In this document: positions 57,004 to 64,000 of the stretch, piece by piece | How positions within the stretch are numbered: the stretch's first letter is position 1 | Layout of the letters: each line of letters starts with the position of its first letter | DNA from: Echinicola salinicaeni | Lineage (GTDB): Bacteria; Bacteroidota; Bacteroidia; Cytophagales; Cyclobacteriaceae | NCBI RefSeq assembly: GCF_014280965.1 | Contig: NZ_JACODZ010000007.1 | Location: forward strand, 124,001 to 188,000 | Direction: 5' to 3' | Length of the DNA: 64,000 bases | Translations under genes and position numbers: made by a program | Notes under the pieces: model-generated | The model's database searches: none | Told to the model about the DNA's origin: nothing | What the model saw: the letters and a program-made list of their open reading frames with translations, nothing else

Positions 57004-58782
57004 CTATCTACTCCAGTGGGTCATCATCAATATAGCCCCTGCAGTTCCATCCATTGTGGGTTCGTTACTGCTATAATCTCCAATATCATCATGATAGACT
57101 ACATGTTCATTTTGAAAAGCTGCAAACTTATCTGACTCCTCCAAATGCAAACCAATCAAACTATCATAAATGGAGCGATATATGGGACCGTCCACCAAAC
57201 CTCCCGGCACTTCCAAGCCCAACAAAATATAAAGACTGGTATGTACTTTTTCAGGGAACTCCCCATCACTAGGAATACCTGAAAACATAGAAGTTCCCCA
57301 AGGATTTCTTCCAAACAGCCAATCCCTTTGCTTGGCCAGATAAGCACTGAATTGTTGGTCCCCACTCATTTTTTCATATAATATTATTTGGGTAATTAAC
57401 CCGGTCATTAAATTGTTGGAACACCATATAAAAGGCACCCCAACTTCAAAAGGATTTTTATTGGCCCTTTGCAAAGTGTATTTTATTCCCTTTAGATAAT
57501 AGTTTTCCAATTCCTTTTTAAAAGGCTCCTCGACCAAATCATGTAGCACAAAATGGCCCATATTAATAAAAGGATATAGCCGATAATGATCCGTAGAATC
57601 TACCACTGTCCAGGAATCGGCTGTATTACTTTTCAAGGCATAGGCTTTTGCCTGTTCCAAATATTCATCTTTCTTGGTTGTCTTATAAAGTTCCGCTGCT
57701 CCCCATTCCATATCATCTGCCCAAGTGGATTCATTATATCGGTATGGGGCAGAATAGGAATTCCCTTGCTGGTAACCTTCCTTCTCTCTCCCTAAAGCAT
57801 ATAAGCTTAAGGCAGCCTGCTTACATTTTTCTGCAAAAACTGGATCATCCAAATCTTCCTTCCAGATCCTGGCAGCCAATGCCATTGCTGCAGCACACCT
57901 GCCCGCCAAATTGGCTACTCCTGTCGCCTCACTTTTATATTTTTGTAGTCCTTGAGGTTTACCAGTGGCAAAGTATACCGGCCTATAACTGTTTGCCCCC
58001 CAGCCATAATCTGAATTGTCCTCATCCGGGATTTTGAATCCCTTATGGTCACGATCATCAGCAACCTGATGGTACAGTTGATCCGCTGCGGGGTGCATCT
58101 TCAAGATCCAATCTAATCCCCATTTTGCTTCATCCAGTATATCAGGGATTCCATTATTACCAGCCTGTCCCAAAGCATTAAATTGATCATCAAATCTTTC
58201 TGGATACATCTCATAAGCAATTAACATATGTGCCGTTGCATAGCTGGATGTTATCAGGTATTTAAGTTGATCACCAGCGTCATGCCAACCACCACTTACG
58301 TCCACATAGCTACTGTCTGGCAGTGGCCCGTAAAAAGACCTTCCATCTCTTTGGTGACAAACCATGTCCAGGGTAGGGTTATATCCACACCTCTGCTGAC
58401 GCATAAATTCCAACAAACTTTCTTGATGATTTCCATAGGCATCACCTATGCTAAAAACAGTCGAACTTGCCCTACTTTTCTTTGCTTGTATTCTATATTC
58501 TCCCTTTACCTCTATTTCAGAAAAATCAAGTGTATAGTAATACTCAAATTCCCCCCAACTCTCTGCATTGTTTCTTTCCGCCTTTAATTGCAAAATCACA
58601 TTACCCTCATCATTGTCCACCAGCTCAAATTTTTCACGAATGGGGCTTTTGCTAAATACCACTGCTGATTTGGTATCCTCAATCAAGTACCCTAATTGAT
58701 TGATCCGGATATGAATATCTACCTCCTTTTCATGGGAAATCAAGGAATTTAACATTAATAGATTTAGTAATAAGCTCAGCAT
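57004..58782 (-). CDS. Glycoside hydrolase family 9 enzyme
   Basis: 592 residues. A short hydrophobic N-terminus (about 1-15) serves as signal. An Ig-like CelD_N domain (about 22-110) precedes the (alpha/alpha)6 GH9 barrel. The base Asp lies in SGGWHDAGDQLKY (DAGD at 168-171), and the acid Glu574 in SSNEPTMDGTAG near the end. GH9 enzymes cut beta-1,4-glucans or exo-beta-glucosamine units. It begins 8 bases after the deacetylase gene, in the SusCD-led operon. Substrate not decidable here. Confidence 0.92.
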   Translation of the reverse strand: MLSLLLNLLMLNSLISHEKEVDIHIRINQLGYLIEDTKSAVVFSKSPIREKFELVDNDEGNVILQLKAERNNAESWGEFEYYYTLDFSEIEVKGEYRIQAKKSRASSTVFSIGDAYGNHQESLLEFMRQQRCGYNPTLDMVCHQRDGRSFYGPLPDSSYVDVSGGWHDAGDQLKYLITSSYATAHMLIAYEMYPERFDDQFNALGQAGNNGIPDILDEAKWGLDWILKMHPAADQLYHQVADDRDHKGFKIPDEDNSDYGWGANSYRPVYFATGKPQGLQKYKSEATGVANLAGRCAAAMALAARIWKEDLDDPVFAEKCKQAALSLYALGREKEGYQQGNSYSAPYRYNESTWADDMEWGAAELYKTTKKDEYLEQAKAYALKSNTADSWTVVDSTDHYRLYPFINMGHFVLHDLVEEPFKKELENYYLKGIKYTLQRANKNPFEVGVPFIWCSNNLMTGLITQIILYEKMSGDQQFSAYLAKQRDWLFGRNPWGTSMFSGIPSDGEFPEKVHTSLYILLGLEVPGGLVDGPIYRSIYDSLIGLHLEESDKFAAFQNEHVVYHDDIGDYSSNEPTMDGTAGAILMMTHWSR

Positions 58783-58790
58783 GGTTATTT

Positions 58791-59606
58791 TTAGTTTTTT
58801 GATGACCTCAATAATTGATCAATCTTGACAAATTGATACCCCTTAGTTTGTAATTGCTCCAACAGCACGGGAAGCAAGTCATAAAATTTATCCTTTCTTT
58901 TCGGCCCAACACCAATATGCATTAACAGGATAAACCCATTCATTCCTTCCTCCTCTTCATAACTCATGATACTTTTAAAAATCTCCTCACTACTAAGATA
59001 ATTGGACATGCCTGGATGGGTGTAATCAGCATTTGACCTTGTCCCTGGACTAAAGTTAATCAATTGTAGATCTATTTCTTGGGTCCATTTGCTAATGGTT
59101 TCATTATACCATTCATAAGGAGGCAAATAGTAGGTGGCTTTTTGGGGAGAAATCCCCCTTTTGGACATTTCCCGATAATTGTCCTTAATATCTTTTATAA
59201 ATACAGCCTTGTCTATGAGCAAGCTGTCCCTATCTATCCAATCACAATAAAGGAGGTGCTGATCAGAATGAGCTCCCAAATAGTGATTTTGATTATTAAT
59301 CTTTTTGATCAGGTGCTGGAAACCCGGATTGCGGTAAAAATCTCCAGTAAAGAAAAATGAGGTCTTCACATGATATTCTGCCAAGGTATTCAGAATTACC
59401 GTTCCCCCCTCAGCATATTCATGTCCGGTAAACACCAAAGCAATTTGTTTTTGGCTTTGATCACCCCGGATAATAGCCCCATGGGAATAAATGAAATTAT
59501 TTTCAGACTGCGCCAATATAGGGTAAGCAAAAAGTAAACAAGGAAGTAAGAAAACAAGATTTCTTCTCCATAATCCATTACCATATAAGCTTTTAACTAA
59601 TTTCAT
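58791..59606 (-). CDS. Polysaccharide-deacetylase-fold protein with altered motif 1
   Basis: 271 residues from ATG 59606; a longer frame starts at 59672, but the signal peptide (MKLVKSLYGN..., cleaved near LAQSEN, 32-35) fits the shorter start. NodB-type fold: motif 2 retains H113-SDQ-H117 (HxxxH, zinc-binding), motif 3 is YYLPPYEWYN, and the region FFFTGDFYRNPGF is family-like. The catalytic TFDD motif is replaced by VFTGHEYAEGG (F59-T60-G61-H62-E63). It may use His/Glu instead or be inactive. It sits between susD and GH9. Confidence 0.75.
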   Translation of the reverse strand: MKLVKSLYGNGLWRRNLVFLLPCLLFAYPILAQSENNFIYSHGAIIRGDQSQKQIALVFTGHEYAEGGTVILNTLAEYHVKTSFFFTGDFYRNPGFQHLIKKINNQNHYLGAHSDQHLLYCDWIDRDSLLIDKAVFIKDIKDNYREMSKRGISPQKATYYLPPYEWYNETISKWTQEIDLQLINFSPGTRSNADYTHPGMSNYLSSEEIFKSIMSYEEEEGMNGFILLMHIGVGPKRKDKFYDLLPVLLEQLQTKGYQFVKIDQLLRSSKN

Positions 59607-59689
59607 ACTTAGTAAAAATCTGAAAAATGCCCCTCTTTTCATAACAAAAAGAAGGGCATACCAAACAAACATTCTAACAAATCAGTATT

Positions 59690-61402
59690 TTACTCTTCCC
59701 ATCCGGGGTTTTGTTCCAATGTCACTCCATGCTCATCATAAAGGGTAATCTGATCCAAAGGCACTGGATCAAGATAGACTTTTGGATCTTCAAATCTCCT
59801 TTGCGAAGCGGCAGCAGTAGAAGGAATGATATATCCTGTTTCACCCTCAGTAAGGGTCACACTACTCTGCAGACCAGGGTAGTCAGCTTTATCTATCCAA
59901 GCTCCTCTGTTGATATTTTCATTTGCCTCTGTATCGGTGTACTCCAGTTTTTCCCAACGCTTCAAATCATCCAATCGGAAACCTTCCATCATTAGCTCAA
60001 CCCTTCTTTCTCTTCTGATTTCCCAGATAATTGCAGGCACACTTTGATCCCTTGAAGGGTCATCATAAGCTACTCCATTTACCGCAGGATCCATCCCAAC
60101 CAACATTAGGTGAGGCATCTCAACTCCCGGACGATCCCTCAGCACATTAATAGACATGTCCAAATCTGCTTGGGTCAATGCAGGCCCGCCAACTGTCGCC
60201 AATTCAGCCACTGCTTCTGCATAATTCATCAATACTTCCCCGTACCTCAATACTGGAGAATCAGTATAGTTCAAATTGGAGCTTCCTTCTGGTTCATCTT
60301 TGATTTCTTCATTCAAAAACTTGAGCGTAGCATAGCCTGTTGTACTATAGTTAGGTAAAATACCATTTAGTCTCAATTCATCAGAAACCAAGGTCCCATA
60401 AATCCTTCCGTCTCTATTGGCCATCACGTTATCAATGCCCTTATCCCCTTGATAATTTGGAGAGATTCCTATTGGCAAGCCATCATTGGCCAAATATGCC
60501 TCCACAGCATCTTTTGATACACCAGTCTGTGGTTCCTTGTTATTATAACTGTTCAAAGCATGTGTAATCAAACCTGGCTCGTAATGTCTATAAAGGATCA
60601 CCTCGGAATTGTTGGACAAATTAAGAGAAGTGAAAACTTCCCTATAATCTCCCAAAGAATAATTTCCTGCAGTAATCAATTCATTTGCAGCCCATTTAGC
60701 AGCCTCAAGATATGATTTTGCTTTTTCATTATTTCCCTCATGGTATTTTTGCCAAGTTCCTTCGAAAAGCATGATGCGGGACATTAAAGCCAATACCACA
60801 TCTCTGTTCACGGTCAATCCACTTGTTCCGTCATTCTGACGAACATTATCAGCAGCAAATTGAAGGTCCGCGAGTACATTGTCCATTACTAGATCTCTCG
60901 GATCACGAGGCTTATACAACATGGCTTCATCCGTCTCGCTTAATTCTTCATCATACCATGGCACATCTCCAAACTGCTTCACCAAATCATGATACTCCAA
61001 AGCCCTAAAGAACCTGGCCACACCAGACCAATGATTGATGGCCTCTTCTTCCATAGGAACTGTTTGTATTCTTTGCAAATAGATATTGGCTTTCCTTACC
61101 CATGCAAAAGTCCAATATCCGCTGGTCGCAGCCGTTGGGACATTTTGTCTAAACTGCGGCGGACTACTAGGACCGAAGTCATCATTCAGGCTTTGGCCAG
61201 AGAAAAATTTCCCCCAAGAATAACCTGAACCGTACCCACTGAAATAGGCCGTGTAAAAACCATAGGAGAAACTCCTGACATTGTCTTCACTTGTCCAATA
61301 AGTCTCATCTGTCAACTGGTCCAATGGTGGCTTCTCTAGAAAATCATCACACCCCACCAATGTAACGACAGCTAATAATATGCTTAATATTTTAATTTTC
61401 AT
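59690..61402 (-). CDS. SusD/RagB-family outer-membrane glycan-binding lipoprotein
   Basis: 570 residues with lipobox LVGC (Cys18 by count from Met1) and the SusD fold: helical TPR-like core with EKPPLDQLTDETYW at the mature N-terminus and a RERRVELMMEGFRLDDLKRW motif near 470-490, both typical. It sits on the cell surface and delivers the glycan to the SusC channel. Starts 11 bases after the susC stop on the same strand. Confidence 0.95.
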   Translation of the reverse strand: MKIKILSILLAVVTLVGCDDFLEKPPLDQLTDETYWTSEDNVRSFSYGFYTAYFSGYGSGYSWGKFFSGQSLNDDFGPSSPPQFRQNVPTAATSGYWTFAWVRKANIYLQRIQTVPMEEEAINHWSGVARFFRALEYHDLVKQFGDVPWYDEELSETDEAMLYKPRDPRDLVMDNVLADLQFAADNVRQNDGTSGLTVNRDVVLALMSRIMLFEGTWQKYHEGNNEKAKSYLEAAKWAANELITAGNYSLGDYREVFTSLNLSNNSEVILYRHYEPGLITHALNSYNNKEPQTGVSKDAVEAYLANDGLPIGISPNYQGDKGIDNVMANRDGRIYGTLVSDELRLNGILPNYSTTGYATLKFLNEEIKDEPEGSSNLNYTDSPVLRYGEVLMNYAEAVAELATVGGPALTQADLDMSINVLRDRPGVEMPHLMLVGMDPAVNGVAYDDPSRDQSVPAIIWEIRRERRVELMMEGFRLDDLKRWEKLEYTDTEANENINRGAWIDKADYPGLQSSVTLTEGETGYIIPSTAAASQRRFEDPKVYLDPVPLDQITLYDEHGVTLEQNPGWEE

Positions 61403-61413
61403 GATTCAGCTTT

Positions 61414-64000
61414 TTATAGTGTTATCTGCAAACCAAAAGATACATTTCTACTATAAGGGTATACCCTACCGAATGTATTCGAGTCCCTGCTTCCTGCTGA
61501 GGTATAATCCACTTCTGGATCAATCGGCAAATCAAGATTATCAAATTCAAATAGGTTCTCCCCACTGAAATAAACCCTTACTTTGTCAATATTCAGTTTA
61601 CCTATCAGAGACTGAGGCAAAGAATAACCAATAGTGATATTCTTCATTCTCATATAAGACATATCCAAAAGATATCTCGTCTGTCTCAAGAAATTTTTGC
61701 TATTGCTAGATTGTCCTTGATTGGTAGGTCTAGGATAGAAGGCATCTGGGTTCTCTGGCGACCAATAGTCCAGCTGATGTGCAAACCATGCTTCACCTGG
61801 CCTGTATCCAGGCACGAAAATCGGCCCGTTTGCCCAGTAATCACGCTTACCCACACCTTGGATAAAGAAATTGAAATCAATGCCTTTATAGTCACCACCT
61901 AACCTAAAACCATACTGGTATCTAGGAGTGGAATTACCAATTACTTTCAAGTCGCCGTGATCTTCCACAGTATTGGAACCATAGGTAATTTCCCCATCAC
62001 CATCAAGGTCCTTGTATTTCACATCACCTGGTCCGTAGAAGAACCAACCGCTTTCGTATAGTGACTGGGAAGGTATCCCCTCCTTCATCACATATTTACC
62101 ATTTTCCAACAATAAGTCACCATTACCATCTTTTACAAAATCATCCTCCGTAAACAATCGGTCAGTTTCATAACCCCAAATTTCACCAAGGGTCCTCCCC
62201 ACTCTGTTGGAATATATACTCTTATTATCTGCAAATTCCGTGATGCGTTCTTTGAAATCAGAAAGCATGGCTGTAGCATTAAGGTTTAGGCCATTTCCGA
62301 ATGAATGGCTATAATCAATGGCCAATTCCCAACCAGTGGTCTCCAATTCACCAAGGTTTTGTTTAGTTGCACCAGTACCATAAGATGCAGGAAGTACCTC
62401 TCCAGCACTGTGCATATCACTGGTGGTTCTCCTGTACCAATCAAAGGTCAAACCTAACTTATCCTGGAAGAATCGAGCATCAAAGCCATAATCCAAGGTA
62501 GTCACAGTCTCCCAAGTCAGTGAGGAAGGCAAAGCGCCAGGTGTCCCGAAAGTCAATTGGTTATTACTGCCATTTAACCATCCAGAAGAATAGGAGCCCA
62601 TGATCCTATATATATCGCTCAAATAGGCGTTTTGATTGCCAATGGCTCCCCATGAAGCCCTCAGTTTCAAGAAGGACATCACATTGGTTACTGGCTCCAT
62701 GAATGGTTCTTCCGTGATGACATAACCAGCAGACATAGAAGGGAAGAATGCCCATCTTGCTGTTGGTGAAAGCCTCGAAGAGCCATCATAACGTCCGTTC
62801 AACTCTAAAAAATATTTTTCCTTATAGTTATAATTGATCCTACTGAAAGCCCCCATTGTAGCCCACTGGTTTCTCGCACCTCCTACAAACTGATCTCCAG
62901 AAGCCAAGTCAAGTTCACCTCTATCCAAATCCATCAGATCTCTTCTTTGGGAACTGTGGTACCAGTATTCATAGGATTCGATATCACCACCGGCCATAAA
63001 CTTGAAGGTATGATCACCAAATTGCTTATCATAAGTAGCGAATAACTTACCTACATTTCTATTGCTCCATGAAGAGCCATAAATCACCCGATTATAAGAA
63101 GCACTTGAATAAGGCGCGTATTGCAAATTGGCACCTGTTGCCCAAAAATTATAAGCGGAAACTACACCACCAGTTTGGTGATCATGGAAATTATTCGAAT
63201 CAAAGGTATAATTTGCGTTTATGGCCAAGCCTTTAACAGGACGAATTGTCGTTCCTAGGTTTATCCTGCTCAAAGAAGTGGTTTGTTCATTCATTTTTGC
63301 CTGACTAACCTCAGTCACAGCACTTCTGAATGGATAGCCTTCATAAGTTCCATATGGATAGGTCTTTGGCCATCTAAACAGATAATACCAAGGATCGTAT
63401 GTTTCACTACTAAAATAGAACGGCCTTGTAAACTGCGTCTTACTATAAAGCACTTTACCTCTAACTTCCATCCAATCCGTTACATCAGTATTGACGCTTA
63501 GGTCCAAAGAATAACGGTTAAACTCGTCCGGATTTACTTTTAACACACCATTTTGGCCAAGATATCCGACACCTAGTCGATAAGTCGTCTTGTCAGTTCC
63601 TCCAGCAACAGATAAATCATGCTTTTGTTGAGGTGTACGATCTCTCATGAACATATCCCCAGCATCCCAAGGACGATAAAAGAACAATCTGCCATCACGG
63701 ATTTCAAAATCTCTACCCAAAACCATTTCATTCCCTAAATTCTGACCACCATATTGCTGTTCCCACTCTCTCATTTTCTGTATCCCCTCTTCATCGAAAT
63801 ACATACCTACAACACCAAATACGTTGGTGGAAGGATTGGTTCTTTGCAAAGCTTTAAAGGCCATTTCTGCTCCTTCAGCTGCCGGAGCAATAACTGGCGT
63901 TTTGGTAGGAGTTGCCCATGAGAAGTTATTGGAATAATTGATCTTAGGCGCTTCACCTTTTTTACCTGTTTTGGTGGTGATCAAGATCACCCCCCAGGCA
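61414..64000 (-). CDS. SusC/RagA-family TonB-dependent outer-membrane channel (5' end outside window)
   Basis: C-terminal part of about 862 codons. The frame runs off the window edge; the first residues AWGVILITTKTGKKG are the plug-domain motif normally about 200 residues from the start of SusC proteins, so the signal peptide, carboxypeptidase-like domain and N-terminal plug are missing. The rest is the barrel, with many aromatic beta-strands, ending FGRVYPYSRNVSFGLQITL. It imports glycan with SusD and TonB-ExbBD energy. First gene of the PUL operon within the window. Confidence 0.93.
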   Translation of the reverse strand, partial: AWGVILITTKTGKKGEAPKINYSNNFSWATPTKTPVIAPAAEGAEMAFKALQRTNPSTNVFGVVGMYFDEEGIQKMREWEQQYGGQNLGNEMVLGRDFEIRDGRLFFYRPWDAGDMFMRDRTPQQKHDLSVAGGTDKTTYRLGVGYLGQNGVLKVNPDEFNRYSLDLSVNTDVTDWMEVRGKVLYSKTQFTRPFYFSSETYDPWYYLFRWPKTYPYGTYEGYPFRSAVTEVSQAKMNEQTTSLSRINLGTTIRPVKGLAINANYTFDSNNFHDHQTGGVVSAYNFWATGANLQYAPYSSASYNRVIYGSSWSNRNVGKLFATYDKQFGDHTFKFMAGGDIESYEYWYHSSQRRDLMDLDRGELDLASGDQFVGGARNQWATMGAFSRINYNYKEKYFLELNGRYDGSSRLSPTARWAFFPSMSAGYVITEEPFMEPVTNVMSFLKLRASWGAIGNQNAYLSDIYRIMGSYSSGWLNGSNNQLTFGTPGALPSSLTWETVTTLDYGFDARFFQDKLGLTFDWYRRTTSDMHSAGEVLPASYGTGATKQNLGELETTGWELAIDYSHSFGNGLNLNATAMLSDFKERITEFADNKSIYSNRVGRTLGEIWGYETDRLFTEDDFVKDGNGDLLLENGKYVMKEGIPSQSLYESGWFFYGPGDVKYKDLDGDGEITYGSNTVEDHGDLKVIGNSTPRYQYGFRLGGDYKGIDFNFFIQGVGKRDYWANGPIFVPGYRPGEAWFAHQLDYWSPENPDAFYPRPTNQGQSSNSKNFLRQTRYLLDMSYMRMKNITIGYSLPQSLIGKLNIDKVRVYFSGENLFEFDNLDLPIDPEVDYTSAGSRDSNTFGRVYPYSRNVSFGLQITL

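Noticed and set aside
1-64000. tRNA, rRNA, CRISPR, prophage or insertion sequence
   Set aside because: No cloverleaf with T-loop signature, no direct repeat array, no integrase or transposase frame was seen on either strand.

Overview
The window (64,000 bases, AT-rich) looks like chromosomal DNA of a marine-type Bacteroidota, most likely order Cytophagales (Cyclobacteriaceae-like). The reasons are a SusC/SusD outer-membrane pair, a type IX secretion C-terminal sorting domain, a PorD/DUF4835 gene inside a bamD-rpoZ-coaBC-recN cluster, a tgt-lptG gene pair, lipoproteins throughout, and promoter-like sequences of the Bacteroidota type (TTG, about 20 bases, TAnnTTTG) instead of the E. coli type. 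No tRNA, rRNA, CRISPR array, phage or insertion sequence was seen. Almost all of the sequence is housekeeping or envelope genes; the last 14 kb is a glycan-degradation region.

Layout. 1-7.3 kb (+): 5'-truncated tamB, then photolyase, a DUF2027/Smr protein and an unknown gene. 7.3-17.5 kb (mostly -): a cystathionine synthase/lyase, a TVP38 membrane protein (+), an MscS channel, a large anchored propeller protein, malate dehydrogenase, a cNMP-binding protein and tilS. 17.5-26.3 kb (+): an OstA/LptA-like protein, a T9SS cargo protein, the bamD-rpoZ-coaBC-porD-recN operon and fabI. 26.5-29.7 kb: a Tat-exported D-amino-acid-oxidase-like flavoprotein whose domain order is circularly permuted, then a small Crp-SDR-reductase group. 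29.8-39.98 kb (-): one long ilvD-ilvB-ilvN-ilvC-leuC-leuD-leuA-leuB operon. It is preceded by a promoter, a 19-residue leader peptide rich in Ile/Val/Leu, and a terminator that can be replaced by an alternative helix overlapping the leader stop codon, which is a complete transcription attenuator. 40.3-48.4 kb: ispE, a DMT permease, a tandemly duplicated lptG-type permease with a decayed piece of tgt between the copies, tgt, a glycosyltransferase, an ECF sigma factor and rsmG. 48.6-50.4 kb: a GH15 glucoamylase/trehalase-like enzyme. 50.6-56.8 kb (-): an operon for a NagZ-type GH3 fused to a beta-lactamase-fold amidase-like domain, a phosphoesterase-propeller fusion and NamZ. 57-64 kb (-): a polysaccharide utilisation locus (SusC truncated at the window edge, SusD, an unusual deacetylase, GH9).

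How the genes work together. The ilv-leu operon covers the common Val/Ile pathway and the Leu branch, and is probably regulated by how well the leader peptide is translated. TamB, OstA, BamD and the LptG-like permeases all serve outer-membrane biogenesis. The NagZ-amidase fusion plus NamZ parallels the muropeptide-rescue genes of Bacillus subtilis (amiE-nagZ-namZ), here exported and partly fused, next to a PUL predicted to import and cut a beta-linked glycan.

The observations most worth following up are the ilv attenuator, the circularly permuted flavoprotein, the lptG duplication with its tgt remnant, and the fused muropeptide enzyme.
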